DNA of 40,938 bases, taken from the NCBI GenBank assembly GCA_937891785.1, contig CALAGN010000010.1, positions 1-40,938 of the forward strand. Reading direction: 5' to 3'. This stretch comes from an uncultured Octadecabacter sp. (GTDB lineage Bacteria; Pseudomonadota; Alphaproteobacteria; Rhodobacterales; Rhodobacteraceae). Numbering within the stretch: position 1 is the stretch's first letter; every line of letters begins with the position of its first letter. The translations under genes were made by a program, and so were the position numbers. The notes beneath the pieces are model-generated. The model made no database searches. It was not told where the DNA came from and saw only the letters and a program-made list of their open reading frames with translations. Below are positions 29,251-37,429 of the stretch, piece by piece.

Positions 29251-29331
29251 GGATGCCCCCTGAGTATTTTTGAACAGAAGAAATGCAGGATTGAATTCTT
29301 CTGTTCGCATACACTCCCGCCGGAGGCATCC
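29251..29331. repeat. inverted pair of the intergenic repeat, copy C
   Basis: Two copies face each other. The outer arms are GGATGCC (29251-29257) and GGCATCC (29325-29331); the inner arms are GAACAGAAGAA (29272-29282) and TTCTTCTGTTC (29296-29306), a perfect 11-bp pair with a 13-base loop. Each half resembles copy A (CCCC, GAGTAT, AACAGAAGAA). The outer arm touches the livM stop codon (29332-29334), so the structure can fold at the 3' end of the liv message. Confidence 0.65.
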
Positions 29332-30633
29332 TCACTTTTCAGGTATCAAACCACGCGGGCTAAAGCGGAGCACTAACAGCAGCACAACCCCCATCGTCAG
29401 CAGGCGCATATGGGCGGCCGAAGCTTGCAGGTGATCCTTGAGCCAATAACCATCGCTCATGCCAGAAGTGACAAGGTCCATTAGGGCGCGTCCCGCTGGT
29501 TCCACCTGGATCCACAAGAACCAGATCAGGAAACCGCCCAAGACGGCGCCGAAATTATTGCCCGATCCGCCGACGATCACCATCACCCAGACAAGGAACG
29601 TAAAGCGCAGCGGCTGGTAGGTGCCCGGTGTCAGCTGTCCGTCAAGCGTGGTCATCATCGCGCCCGCGATACCGCAGATCGCCGAGCCGAGGATGAATAT
29701 TTGCAAGTGGCGCGCGGTGACGTCTTTGCCCATCGCTTCGGCGGCGGTTTCATTGTCACGGATCGCGCGCATCATCCGGCCCCATGGGCTGTTGAGCGCC
29801 TTTTGCGCCAACCACAGCAGGATGATCAGCACAATTGCGAACAAGATTCCGTACAGAAATTTCACATAAAGCGTCGATGCCGTGGTCGGATCGAGCCCGA
29901 AGCTGGCCGCGCGTTCGATAAATCCGGCATCCTGTTGCAGATCGACCTCGTAGGGGACCGGGCGTGGGATGCCGATAACGTTTTTCACGCCGCGCGACAG
30001 CCAGTCCTCGTTCTTGAGCACCGCAATGATGATCTCTGCAATGCCCAGCGTGGCAATCGCCAAATAGTCGCTGCGCAAGCCAAGGGCGGTTTTGCCAATC
30101 ACCCAAGCCGCACCGGCTGCGAACAATCCGCCCACGGGCCATGCGATAAGGACCGGCAGGTTCAACCCGCCAAGATAACCCGTCGAGGCCGGATCGACCG
30201 ATTCGATCGCGCCGACCGCGCTGTCAAAAACAAACCGGAACAGGAAGAAACCGCCAACCAGCACGGCAAGTGTCGCCCAGTTGCGCGCACGGCCCTGCAT
30301 CCGCTTCTGGGTCAAAATAGCCGCTGCAATGGTGCCCGCGCCAAGTGCCAGCCCCAGGAGCACACGCAAGCCGCCGCCCGACCATGCTTCACCAGTTGGG
30401 GGCATGGAAATGAGCACGGACGCCAATCCACCGAGGGCGACAAAGCCCATCACGCCGATGTTGAACAGACCCGCGAACCCCCATTGCAGGTTCACACCAA
30501 GTGCCATGATAGCACTGATCAACCCCATGTTCAGGATCAGCAGTGCCGAGTTCCAGCCTTGCACCAGCCCCGTGCCGACGATCAGCAGGCCGACGATAGA
30601 AAACAGGGCGATATTGCGAATGTTGACGGTCAT
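29332..30633 (-). CDS. livM: branched-chain-amino-acid-type ABC transporter permease LivM
   Basis: Second inner-membrane permease of a HAAT-family importer, 433 residues and longer than many LivM proteins because of an N-terminal block of extra hydrophobic segments. The BPD_transp_2 core is recognisable in GLRSDYLAIATLGIAEIIIAV, SPWGRMMRAIRDNETAAEAMGKD with the EAA-like coupling loop, LQIFILGSAICGIAGAMM and FLVWVMVIVGGSGNNFGAVLGG. It ends LRFSPRGLIPEK, the usual LivM terminus. Its ATG overlaps the livH stop by four bases. It is the last gene of the liv run. Confidence 0.93.
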   Translation of the reverse strand: MTVNIRNIALFSIVGLLIVGTGLVQGWNSALLILNMGLISAIMALGVNLQWGFAGLFNIGVMGFVALGGLASVLISMPPTGEAWSGGGLRVLLGLALGAGTIAAAILTQKRMQGRARNWATLAVLVGGFFLFRFVFDSAVGAIESVDPASTGYLGGLNLPVLIAWPVGGLFAAGAAWVIGKTALGLRSDYLAIATLGIAEIIIAVLKNEDWLSRGVKNVIGIPRPVPYEVDLQQDAGFIERAASFGLDPTTASTLYVKFLYGILFAIVLIILLWLAQKALNSPWGRMMRAIRDNETAAEAMGKDVTARHLQIFILGSAICGIAGAMMTTLDGQLTPGTYQPLRFTFLVWVMVIVGGSGNNFGAVLGGFLIWFLWIQVEPAGRALMDLVTSGMSDGYWLKDHLQASAAHMRLLTMGVVLLLVLRFSPRGLIPEK

Positions 30634-31640
30634 ACGGATTGTCCTTTGAAGAGGCCCGTGGGACGGAACAGCAGCACGATAATCAGGATCGCAAAGCTTA
30701 CGGCGAACTTGTAATCGGTCGACATCAGCTGCACGAGGCTATCGGGCGCAAGACTTTCGGGCAGCCAATACCCCAGCACTTTTTTCCACGCGTAGGTGAT
30801 CGTCACTTCGGAAAACGCAATCACGAAACCGCCCGCAATGGCCCCTAGCGGGTTGCCAAGCCCGCCAACGATGGCACTGGCGAAGATCGGCAACAAAAGC
30901 TGGAAATAGGTGAAGGGTTTGAATGACTTATCAAGACCATAAAGCACGCCAGCGATGGTCGCGAGACATGCGACGATCAGCCATGTGACCATGACGACCC
31001 GTTCGGGGTTGATACCCGAAAGCAGCGCCAAATCTTCGTTGTCGCTAAAGGCGCGCATGGACTTGCCGGTGCGGGTCTTGTTCAGGAACCAAAACAGCAG
31101 CGCGACAACAACAACTGCCGTTAGCACCGTCAGACCTTGCGAGGTTCTGATCGCCAGGCCCTCTTGCAGACCGGTCATTTCCTTGAATGCGCGCGCACTG
31201 ATGATGAAGCGTTCGCCATCCAGAAAGCTGCGATCTTCGGTGCCTATTAGAAAGCGCACAATGCCGTTCATCACGAACATTACGCCCATCGACACGATCA
31301 CAAGAATCACGGGCGCTGCTTTTTGTTGGCGGTAGAATTTGTAGATCAGCCGGTCCGTTCCCAGCAACAACAACGCTGTGCCAGCGATTCCAAAGGGTAA
31401 GGCCAGCAGGGCCGTGGGCAGTGGCCCAAGGCTCAGGCCGAGGTTTTGAAACAGGTAAGTAAAGGCAATCGTCACCATCGTCCCAAAGGCCATCGTATCG
31501 CCATGGGCAAAGTTCGAGAACCGCAAGATGCCGTAGATCAGCGTCACCCCAAGTGCACCAATGGCAAGTTGCGCACCATAAGCAAGGCCGGGCACGAAGA
31601 CGAAGTTGAGGAAGGCCACAAGGCCATTCAGAAAATCCAT
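30630..31640 (-). CDS. livH: branched-chain-amino-acid-type ABC transporter permease LivH
   Basis: First permease of the importer, 336 residues from the ATG at 31640 (MDFLNGLVAFLNFVFVPGLA). The longer frame to 31796 would overlap livF and adds an unrelated N-terminus. Core motifs: GALGVTLIYGILRFSNFAHGDTMAFG near the N-terminus, GTALLLLGTDRLIYKFYR, TRTGKSMRAFSDNEDLALLSGINPERV, the EAA-like coupling loop, and IVGGLGNPLGAIAGGFVIAFSE. The end IVLLFRPTGLFKGQSV is the standard LivH terminus. GGACA lies about nine bases before the ATG. It follows livF after 58 bases and overlaps livM by four. Confidence 0.94.
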   Translation of the reverse strand: MDFLNGLVAFLNFVFVPGLAYGAQLAIGALGVTLIYGILRFSNFAHGDTMAFGTMVTIAFTYLFQNLGLSLGPLPTALLALPFGIAGTALLLLGTDRLIYKFYRQQKAAPVILVIVSMGVMFVMNGIVRFLIGTEDRSFLDGERFIISARAFKEMTGLQEGLAIRTSQGLTVLTAVVVVALLFWFLNKTRTGKSMRAFSDNEDLALLSGINPERVVMVTWLIVACLATIAGVLYGLDKSFKPFTYFQLLLPIFASAIVGGLGNPLGAIAGGFVIAFSEVTITYAWKKVLGYWLPESLAPDSLVQLMSTDYKFAVSFAILIIVLLFRPTGLFKGQSV

Positions 31641-31698
31641 CACAGTGTCCGATCTTTTGTCATGCAGCGCGTGTGCGCAGGGAAGGTATTCATGAACA

Positions 31699-32526
31699 TC
31701 ATCCCCCCAAGAAGCTTGCGCGGACTTCGGGATTGGCCAGCAATTCCTTGCCGGTGCCCGTGTGACCGTTGCTGCCTTGCACAAGGACATAGCCATGATC
31801 TGCGATTTCGAGCGCCTGACGGGCGTTCTGTTCGACCATCAGGATTGGTATGCCGGTGCGCGCGACTTCGATGATGCGATCAAAGAGTTCGTCCATCACA
31901 ATCGGTGACACGCCGGCCGTCGGTTCATCCAGCATCAGCACTTTGGGTTGGGTCATCAGCGCGCGCCCCACGGCCACCTGTTGGCGTTGTCCGCCCGACA
32001 ATTCGCCCGCCGCCTGAAAGCGCTTTTCTTTCAGGATCGGGAACAGGTCATAGATCTGCGTCATGGTATCGCGGAAATCATCCCGGCGGATGAACGCGCC
32101 CATCTCGAGGTTTTCTTCGACGGTGAGCGAGGTAAAAATATTGTTGTTCTGCGGCACAAAACCCATGCCTTTAACCACGCGATCTTGCGGCGAAAGTGCG
32201 GTGATGTCTTCACCATCAAGGCGCACAGATCCGCCGCGCAGATTAAGCATCCCGAACACGGCTTTCATGGCTGTGGATTTACCAGCACCATTGGGGCCCA
32301 CGATCACAGCGATCTCGCCCTTTTCGACAGCAATAGTGCAGCCGTGCAAGATATCGGGGCCTTTGCCATAGCCGCCGGTCATGTTTTCGCCGATCAGAAA
32401 TGGACCGCTAGGGGCAGGGGTCGCGCGGCCCTCGCGGTCGCCGCCCTCAGATGTGCCGCGCGCGCCCTGTTTGGCGATGCTGGCGTCTTTGTTGCCACGG
32501 GTGTCTTGATAGGGATTGTCGCTCAT
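31699..32526 (-). CDS. livF: ABC transporter ATPase LivF, with N-terminal extension
   Basis: ATP-binding subunit of the HAAT importer, 275 residues. Walker A is VGPNGAGKST (77-86 region), the Q-loop FVPQNNNIFTSLTVEENLEMG, the signature ELSGGQRQQVAVGRAL, Walker B VLMLDEPTAGVSP and the H-region MVEQNARQALEIADHGYVL. These identify LivF, not LivG. About 40 residues precede the first ABC strand (FLIGENMTGGYGKG); this leader, rich in Gly, Arg, Asp and Ser, is absent from ordinary LivF of about 235 residues. The start at 32526 gives an ATGA overlap with livG, which supports the long form. An internal start at the ENMTGGYG Met is possible. Confidence 0.93.
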   Translation of the reverse strand: MSDNPYQDTRGNKDASIAKQGARGTSEGGDREGRATPAPSGPFLIGENMTGGYGKGPDILHGCTIAVEKGEIAVIVGPNGAGKSTAMKAVFGMLNLRGGSVRLDGEDITALSPQDRVVKGMGFVPQNNNIFTSLTVEENLEMGAFIRRDDFRDTMTQIYDLFPILKEKRFQAAGELSGGQRQQVAVGRALMTQPKVLMLDEPTAGVSPIVMDELFDRIIEVARTGIPILMVEQNARQALEIADHGYVLVQGSNGHTGTGKELLANPEVRASFLGG

Positions 32527-33308
32527 ACCGTCGCTACCTGATCTTTGTTTTTCAAGCCGGTGCCCAGATAGGCCTCGATCACCTGTTCGTTGGCTTTGAT
32601 TTTGGCCAATGTGCCTTGGGCCAGGACTTTGCCTTCTGCCATGCAGATGACCGGGTCACACAGGCGGCCGATGAAATCCATGTCGTGTTCGATAACGACA
32701 AAAGTATAATTGCGTTCTTTGTTCAGACGGATAATGGCATCGCCAATCGTATTGAGTAGCGTGCGGTTCACGCCTGCGCCGACCTCGTCAAGAAATACGA
32801 TCTTGGCATCGACCATCATCGTGCGGCCCAATTCCAGCAGCTTTTTCTGCCCCCCGGAAATCTGGCCCGCTTTGTTATCTGCCAGATGCTCAACTGTGAG
32901 AAACTCGAGAACTTCGTCGGCCTTGGCCCGCAGGGCGCGTTCTTCGTTGGCTATCCGCTTGCGGCCAAACCATGTGTTCCACAGGGTTTCGCCCGCTTGC
33001 CCGCCCGGCACCATCATCAGGTTCTCGCGGCAGGTCATCGAGCCGAATTCGTGGGCAATCTGAAATGTCCGCAGCAGCCCTTTATGAAAAAGGGTATGTG
33101 GCGGCAGACCTGTAATATCTTCCCCGTCCATCGTGACACGGCCAGACGTCGGTTTGAGAACGCCCGCGATCACATTGAAAAGGGTGGTTTTTCCGGCGCC
33201 ATTCGGGCCTATCAATCCGGTGATCGATCCCGGTTCAATGGTCAGGCTTGCTCCATCAACGGCGTGAAAGCCGCCAAAATGTTTGTGCAGGTCTTCAACG
33301 ACGATCAT
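32523..33308 (-). CDS. livG: ABC transporter ATPase LivG
   Basis: Second ATP-binding subunit, 261 residues. It has the short N-terminus MIVVEDLHKHFGGFHAVDGAS and Walker A GPNGAGKTT (34-42 region). The LivG-type insertion follows: GLPPHTLFHKGLLRTFQIAHEFGSMTCRENLMM. Then come the signature GQISGGQKKLLELGR, Walker B IVFLDEVGAGVN and VIEHDMDFIGRLCDPVICMAEG. Glu replaces the usual Pro-flanked DEPxAG sequence (DEVGAGVN), a minor variant. It overlaps livF by four bases and is separated from livK by 108 bases holding a hairpin. Confidence 0.94.
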   Translation of the reverse strand: MIVVEDLHKHFGGFHAVDGASLTIEPGSITGLIGPNGAGKTTLFNVIAGVLKPTSGRVTMDGEDITGLPPHTLFHKGLLRTFQIAHEFGSMTCRENLMMVPGGQAGETLWNTWFGRKRIANEERALRAKADEVLEFLTVEHLADNKAGQISGGQKKLLELGRTMMVDAKIVFLDEVGAGVNRTLLNTIGDAIIRLNKERNYTFVVIEHDMDFIGRLCDPVICMAEGKVLAQGTLAKIKANEQVIEAYLGTGLKNKDQVATV

Positions 33309-33368
33309 GCGTCTATTATCCCCGTGTCGGGCACCCTGTTGTCGGGCGTCCCTGTCCCCTGTTGCAAA

Positions 33369-33394
33369 CGGCCCGAGGCGAAAACCCCGGGCCG
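33369..33394 (-). terminator. hairpin between livK and livG
   Basis: CGGCCCG (33369-33375) pairs with CGGGCCG (33388-33394), a 7-bp GC-rich stem with a 12-base loop that can tighten through AGG/CCC contacts. It starts about 20 bases after the livK stop and has no T-run. Such elements commonly stabilise or attenuate, giving more binding protein than membrane components; that role is inferred. Confidence 0.45.
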
Positions 33395-33416
33395 CGCAGT
33401 GTCAAACGTGCCGATT

Positions 33417-34724
33417 TTAGCGGAAACGTACCGTGTTGATCGCACCGTCGCCGATTTCGATTTCGCGGTAGTTACCAGCAGATTCGCCAGCACCGATCAG
33501 CTCCACCGCAGTCGCGCCGACATAATCAATGTCACCACCAGCTGCGAGGATTTCGATCGCCTTGGCCAATTCACCCGGGAAGATTTCTTCGCCCGGTGCG
33601 TTGGCCACGTCCATCACGTGATCCTTGATGTCAGCCGAAGCGGAAGATCCAGCAGCAGCCATGGAGAGCATGATCAACGCAGCTGCGTCATAGCTTTCTG
33701 GCGCGAACGCACCGGTGCCGTCAAAGCCGGCCTCGGTTGCCATAGCCTGGAACATCTCAGCGCCTTGGCTGTCTGTGCCAGGGAACTGACCGAACGAGCC
33801 GTTCAGTGCGTCGCCGATATCGTCAACCAACTGCTGGCCAACCATGCCGTCGGGCAGAACGAACGTATCGAACGCGCCTGAATCTAGCGATGCTTGGATG
33901 ATGCCCTTGCCGCCTTGGTCGGTGTAACCGGCCACGACCAGAACTTCGCCACCAGCGGATGCCAGCGCGCCAACTTCGGCAGAATAGTCGGCTTTGCCAT
34001 CTTCGTGCGCTGCGCTAATTGTTACTGTTCCGCCAGCTTCGATGAAAGCAGCTTCAAAGCTGTCAGCAAGCCCCTTGCCGTAGTCGTTGTTGGTGTAGGT
34101 CAGTGCAACTACGTTGATGCCACGATCCATGAGGATCTGGGTCATCACAACACCCTGACGCGCATCAGACGGCGCTGTCCGGAAGAACAAGCCATCGTCT
34201 TCGGCAGTCGACAGACCAGGCGATGTAGCGGATGGCGAAATCATCACGATGCCATTGGGGCGCGCAACGTTTTGCAGGATCGCGCCAGTAACACCCGAAC
34301 AGTCTGCACCCATGATAGCGTGTACGCCATCAGATGTGACAAGACGTTCGGCGGCAGCTGTCGCAGCAGCCGCGTCGATGCAGGTCGAGTCAGCGCGGAT
34401 TGCAGTGACAGCGGAACCGCCCAGCAGCGTGCCAGCGGCGTTGACTTCGGCAATCGCCATTTCGGCACCCGCACCCATAGCAGGCGTGATGGATTCCAGT
34501 GGGCCAGTAAAGCCGAGGATGATGCCGATCTTGATCATGTTGGCTTCAGCCAACGCAGCGGCCTCGGCTTCAGCGGCTGCTTCTGCCGCAGCTTGCTCGG
34601 CAGCCAGCGCGGCCGACGCTGCATCTTCTTGTGCGCGCATCTTGGGCTGATACCAGCCAAAGAATCCGGCAGAGATCACGACGATTATCGCCACGATCCA
34701 AATTGTGATTCTGTTCATTTTCAA
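33417..34724 (-). CDS. livK: ABC transporter substrate-binding protein (Peripla_BP_6), apparently membrane-anchored
   Basis: Periplasmic ligand-binding protein of the HAAT importer, 435 residues. The type I fold begins IKIGIILGFTGPLESITPAMGAGAEMAIAEVN at about 64 and shows GSAVTAIRADSTC, ADCSGVTGAILQNVARPNGIVMISPSATSPGLS, FFRTAPSDARQGVVM and TYTNNDYGKGLADSFEAAF. The N-terminus is unusual: a 17-residue hydrophobic helix (7-24), then basic QPKMR and an Ala/Glu-rich stretch (31-62) before the fold. No AxA signal-peptidase site or lipobox Cys is apparent, so an uncleaved anchor with a stalk is inferred. AAGGGAG lies about eight bases before the ATG. The ligand is uncertain; leucine-type amino acids are only the default guess. 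Confidence 0.9.
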   Translation of the reverse strand: MKMNRITIWIVAIIVVISAGFFGWYQPKMRAQEDAASAALAAEQAAAEAAAEAEAAALAEANMIKIGIILGFTGPLESITPAMGAGAEMAIAEVNAAGTLLGGSAVTAIRADSTCIDAAAATAAAERLVTSDGVHAIMGADCSGVTGAILQNVARPNGIVMISPSATSPGLSTAEDDGLFFRTAPSDARQGVVMTQILMDRGINVVALTYTNNDYGKGLADSFEAAFIEAGGTVTISAAHEDGKADYSAEVGALASAGGEVLVVAGYTDQGGKGIIQASLDSGAFDTFVLPDGMVGQQLVDDIGDALNGSFGQFPGTDSQGAEMFQAMATEAGFDGTGAFAPESYDAAALIMLSMAAAGSSASADIKDHVMDVANAPGEEIFPGELAKAIEILAAGGDIDYVGATAVELIGAGESAGNYREIEIGDGAINTVRFR

Positions 34725-34791
34725 TCTCCCTTTTGGTATGCTGAGTGCAGACTATGTAGATTGTTTGGTAAAGAAAAGCACGATGAAGTGT

Positions 34792-34829
34792 GGTGCTATT
34801 TATCCATATATTACAGAGCAATTAGCACC
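34792..34829. promoter_or_regulatory. inverted repeat upstream of livK
   Basis: GGTGCTA (34792-34798) and TAGCACC (34823-34829) form a perfect 7-bp inverted pair around an AT-rich 24-base core that reads TAATATAT on the minus strand, a possible -10 region for livK. It lies about 70-105 bases before the livK ATG and directly downstream of the regulator gene, so it is a candidate operator for that regulator. Confidence 0.4.
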
Positions 34830-34857
34830 GCATTGCTGGAAATTGATTCGCAAAACG

Positions 34858-35862
34858 TCAAATAGACAACCGCGCAGCCTGCGCGCCCCGCTCGCGATAT
34901 GGCGTCGTATTATAGTGCGCGCGATAGCATTTTGAGAAATGGCTGGGCGAAGCAAAGCCGCAAGCCAGCGCCACGTTGATCACGCTCATATCCGTCTGCA
35001 TCAGCAGATTGCGCGCCTTTTGCAGTCGCAGTTCCATGTAATAGCGCTTGGGCGAGCGATTGAGGTAGCGCCGGAACAGCCGTTCCAGCTGCCGCGTGGA
35101 CATGCCCACGTCTTTGGCAAGCACGGATGGGCTGATCGGTTCTTCGATGTTTTGCTCCATCGCCTGAATAACCCGAGACAGTTTCGGGTGGCGCACGCCG
35201 ATCCGCGTCGGGATCGACAGGCGTTGTGTATCCTGATCGGTGCGGATGCTAGAATAGATCAGCTGATCGGCAACCGCATTAGCAAGGTCTTCGCCGTGAT
35301 CATCCGCAATAATCTTGAGCATCAGGTCAATCGAGGCAGTGCCGCCAGCGGTCGTAATCCGGTTACCATCAACTACAAACACAGACTTGGTGAGTGTGAC
35401 GTCTTCGAATTCTTCGGCAAAGCTGTCCTGGTTTTCCCAGTGGATCGTTGCCTTCTTGCCGTTCAGGAGCCCCGCCCTGGCCAAAGAATAGGCCGCAGTG
35501 CAAAGCCCTCCCATGATAACGCCGCGCCGTGCTTCACGCCGCATCCAGTTAAGAACCTTTTTGGTGGTGGCAGACTGCACGTCGATGCCGCCACAAATCA
35601 TCACCGTGTCGTTACGGTTCAATTCGGTAAGGTCGGCCTGCAATTTGAACTCCGAGCCATTCGAGCAGGTCACGCTTACGCCGCCTTCACCAATCAGCAT
35701 CCAAGAATAGAGATCCTTGCCCGACATACGATTGGCAATGCGCAGGCTTTCCACCGCACTGGCAAAGCAAAGCATCGTAAAATTGTTCAGCAAAACAAAG
35801 ACAAAGCGGCGTTGCTTTGTTCCGGCGGTGTCCACCTCAACGATTTCGTGCCGAGTTTCCAT
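34858..35862 (-). CDS. GlxA-family transcriptional regulator (DJ-1/PfpI + AraC)
   Basis: DNA-binding regulator of 334 residues. An N-terminal DJ-1/PfpI-like sensor domain (about 18-190) shows FVFVLLNNFTMLCFASAVESLRIAN, VMICGGIDV and GGLCTAAYSLARAGLLNGKKATIHW, the last with the nucleophile-elbow Cys position. A C-terminal AraC/XylS domain (about 225-328) has the two HTH segments SPSVLAKDVGMSTRQLERLFRRYL and VINVALACGFASPSHFSKCYRAHY. Relatives regulate quaternary-amine and arginine catabolism (GbdR, CdhR, ArgR). AAAAAGG lies about six bases before the ATG. It sits upstream of livK on the same strand, which suggests control of the transporter by its ligand or a breakdown product. Confidence 0.9.
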   Translation of the reverse strand: METRHEIVEVDTAGTKQRRFVFVLLNNFTMLCFASAVESLRIANRMSGKDLYSWMLIGEGGVSVTCSNGSEFKLQADLTELNRNDTVMICGGIDVQSATTKKVLNWMRREARRGVIMGGLCTAAYSLARAGLLNGKKATIHWENQDSFAEEFEDVTLTKSVFVVDGNRITTAGGTASIDLMLKIIADDHGEDLANAVADQLIYSSIRTDQDTQRLSIPTRIGVRHPKLSRVIQAMEQNIEEPISPSVLAKDVGMSTRQLERLFRRYLNRSPKRYYMELRLQKARNLLMQTDMSVINVALACGFASPSHFSKCYRAHYNTTPYRERGAQAARLSI

Positions 35863-35903
35863 TTGCGACCTTTTTGTGCGCTTTCAGATGCGCGGATTTT
35901 TCG

Positions 35904-35940
35904 ACCTGATCAGGTTTGACAGGCCGGATCAAGCGTCAAG
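35904..35940. promoter_or_regulatory. palindrome cluster between regulator and aroG
   Basis: ACCTGATCAGGT (35904-35915) is a perfect 12-base palindrome. It is followed at once by TTGACA and, 14 bases on, GTCAA, which form a small inverted pair (35916-35939 region) and could each serve as a -35 element on opposite strands. The position is 42 bases upstream of the regulator start, suitable for autoregulation. Confidence 0.35.
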
Positions 35941-35975
35941 CGCGCAATAGCTAGGTAATCGCTTACCTTTTGCCA

Positions 35976-36004
35976 TTGGCCCCTTGTGCATGTCTGTCTA
36001 TAAG
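35976..36004 (+). promoter_or_regulatory. candidate promoter for aroG
   Basis: TTGGCC (35976-35981), 17 bases, TATAAG (35999-36004), ending 54 bases before the ATG at 36059. The spacing is ideal and the -10 region good, the -35 region fair. The leader between them contains a weak CCGC/GCGG stem but no visible attenuator. Confidence 0.4.
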
Positions 36005-36058
36005 CGGGTTCTGATACCGCTAACTTGGCGGCTTAATGCTAATACAACGGAGCAACCC

Positions 36059-37429
36059 ATGGTGGAATGGCAAAAATCTGACTGGCGCAAAAAACCCCGG
36101 ATCCAAATGCCCACATATTCGGATAACGCAGCATTGAACGCCGTCGAGGGCAAGCTTTCATCTTATCCGCCACTGGTTTTTGCAGGCGAGGCACGCCGCT
36201 TGAAAGCACAGCTTGGCGCTGTGTCGCGTGGCGAGGCTTTTCTGCTTCAGGGTGGCGATTGCGCCGAAAGCTTTTCTGACTTCAGTGCTGACGGCATCCG
36301 CGACACCTTTAAGGTGATGCTACAAATGGCCATGGTGCTGACCTACGGCGCCAAAGTGCCCGTGGTCAAAGTTGGCCGTATGGCAGGTCAGTTCGCCAAG
36401 CCGCGCAGTGCTGACATGGAAACCAAGGATGGCGTGGAATTGCCAAGCTACCGCGGCGACATCATCAACGATTTGGACTTTACCCCCGAAGCCCGCATTC
36501 CAAACCCCGACAAAATGTTGCAAGCCTATTTGCAAGCCGCAGCAACGCTGAACCTGTTGCGCGCGTTTTCGACGGGTGGTTACGCAGATGTGCACAAGGT
36601 GCATGCTTGGACGCTTGGATTTACCCAAGGCGACGAGGCGGAAAAATACCGCGAAATGGCGAACCGGATCAGCGACACGCTTGATTTCATGGAAGCTGCT
36701 GGCATCCGTAAAGAAGCCTCGCATGCGCTGGAAACGGTCGAATTCTACACCAGCCACGAAGCGCTGCTGCTGGAATACGAAGAGGCACTTACACGTCTTG
36801 ATTCCACCTCCGGAAAATGGCTTGCAGGGTCCGGCCATATGGTCTGGATCGGTGATCGCACACGTCAGCCTGACGGCGCGCATGTGGAATTCTGTGCCGG
36901 TGTACAAAACCCGATTGGGTTGAAGTGCGGCCCAAGCATGACCACCGGCCACCTCAAGGCGCTCATGGCGAAACTTAATCCGCAAAACGAAGCGGGTCGC
37001 CTGACCTTGATTGCGCGCTTTGGTGCGGGGCAGGTGGGCGAAAATCTGCCACGGCTAATTAAGGCCGTTCAGGAAGAAGGCGCCAACGTGGTTTGGACTT
37101 GCGATCCAATGCATGGCAACACGATCAAATCGTCGACGGGCTACAAAACCCGCCCGTTTGATTCTGTGCTGCGCGAAGTGCGTGAATTCTTTGGAGTGCA
37201 TAACGCCGAAGGCACTGTGCCCGGTGGCGTACATTTCGAAATGACCGGCGCTGACGTCACCGAATGCACCGGCGGCGTGCGCGCTGTGACCGACGAAGAC
37301 CTGTCAGATCGTTATCACACGGCCTGTGATCCGCGTTTAAACGCATCGCAGGCGTTGGAACTGGCGTTTCTAGTGGCCGAAGAACTGTCGGCGCGCCGCA
37401 CGGTGATGGCGCAATCCAAAGCTGACTAG
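36059..37429 (+). CDS. aroG: class II 3-deoxy-7-phosphoheptulonate synthase (DAHP synthase)
   Basis: First enzyme of the shikimate pathway, joining phosphoenolpyruvate and erythrose-4-phosphate. It is the plant/actinobacterial (class II) type, 456 residues. Motifs: [37 protein letters not shown] with the metal-binding Cys, [71 protein letters not shown] and [15 protein letters not shown]. The start at 36059 (MVEWQKSDW) has GGAG upstream; the longer frame to 35984 would place coding sequence over the likely promoter. Its TAG stop shares the four bases CTAG with the convergent PAS_5 gene. Confidence 0.96.
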   Translation: MVEWQKSDWRKKPRIQMPTYSDNAALNAVEGKLSSYPPLVFAGEARRLKAQLGAVSRGEAFLLQGGDCAESFSDFSADGIRDTFKVMLQMAMVLTYGAKVPVVKVGRMAGQFAKPRSADMETKDGVELPSYRGDIINDLDFTPEARIPNPDKMLQAYLQAAATLNLLRAFSTGGYADVHKVHAWTLGFTQGDEAEKYREMANRISDTLDFMEAAGIRKEASHALETVEFYTSHEALLLEYEEALTRLDSTSGKWLAGSGHMVWIGDRTRQPDGAHVEFCAGVQNPIGLKCGPSMTTGHLKALMAKLNPQNEAGRLTLIARFGAGQVGENLPRLIKAVQEEGANVVWTCDPMHGNTIKSSTGYKTRPFDSVLREVREFFGVHNAEGTVPGGVHFEMTGADVTECTGGVRAVTDEDLSDRYHTACDPRLNASQALELAFLVAEELSARRTVMAQSKAD

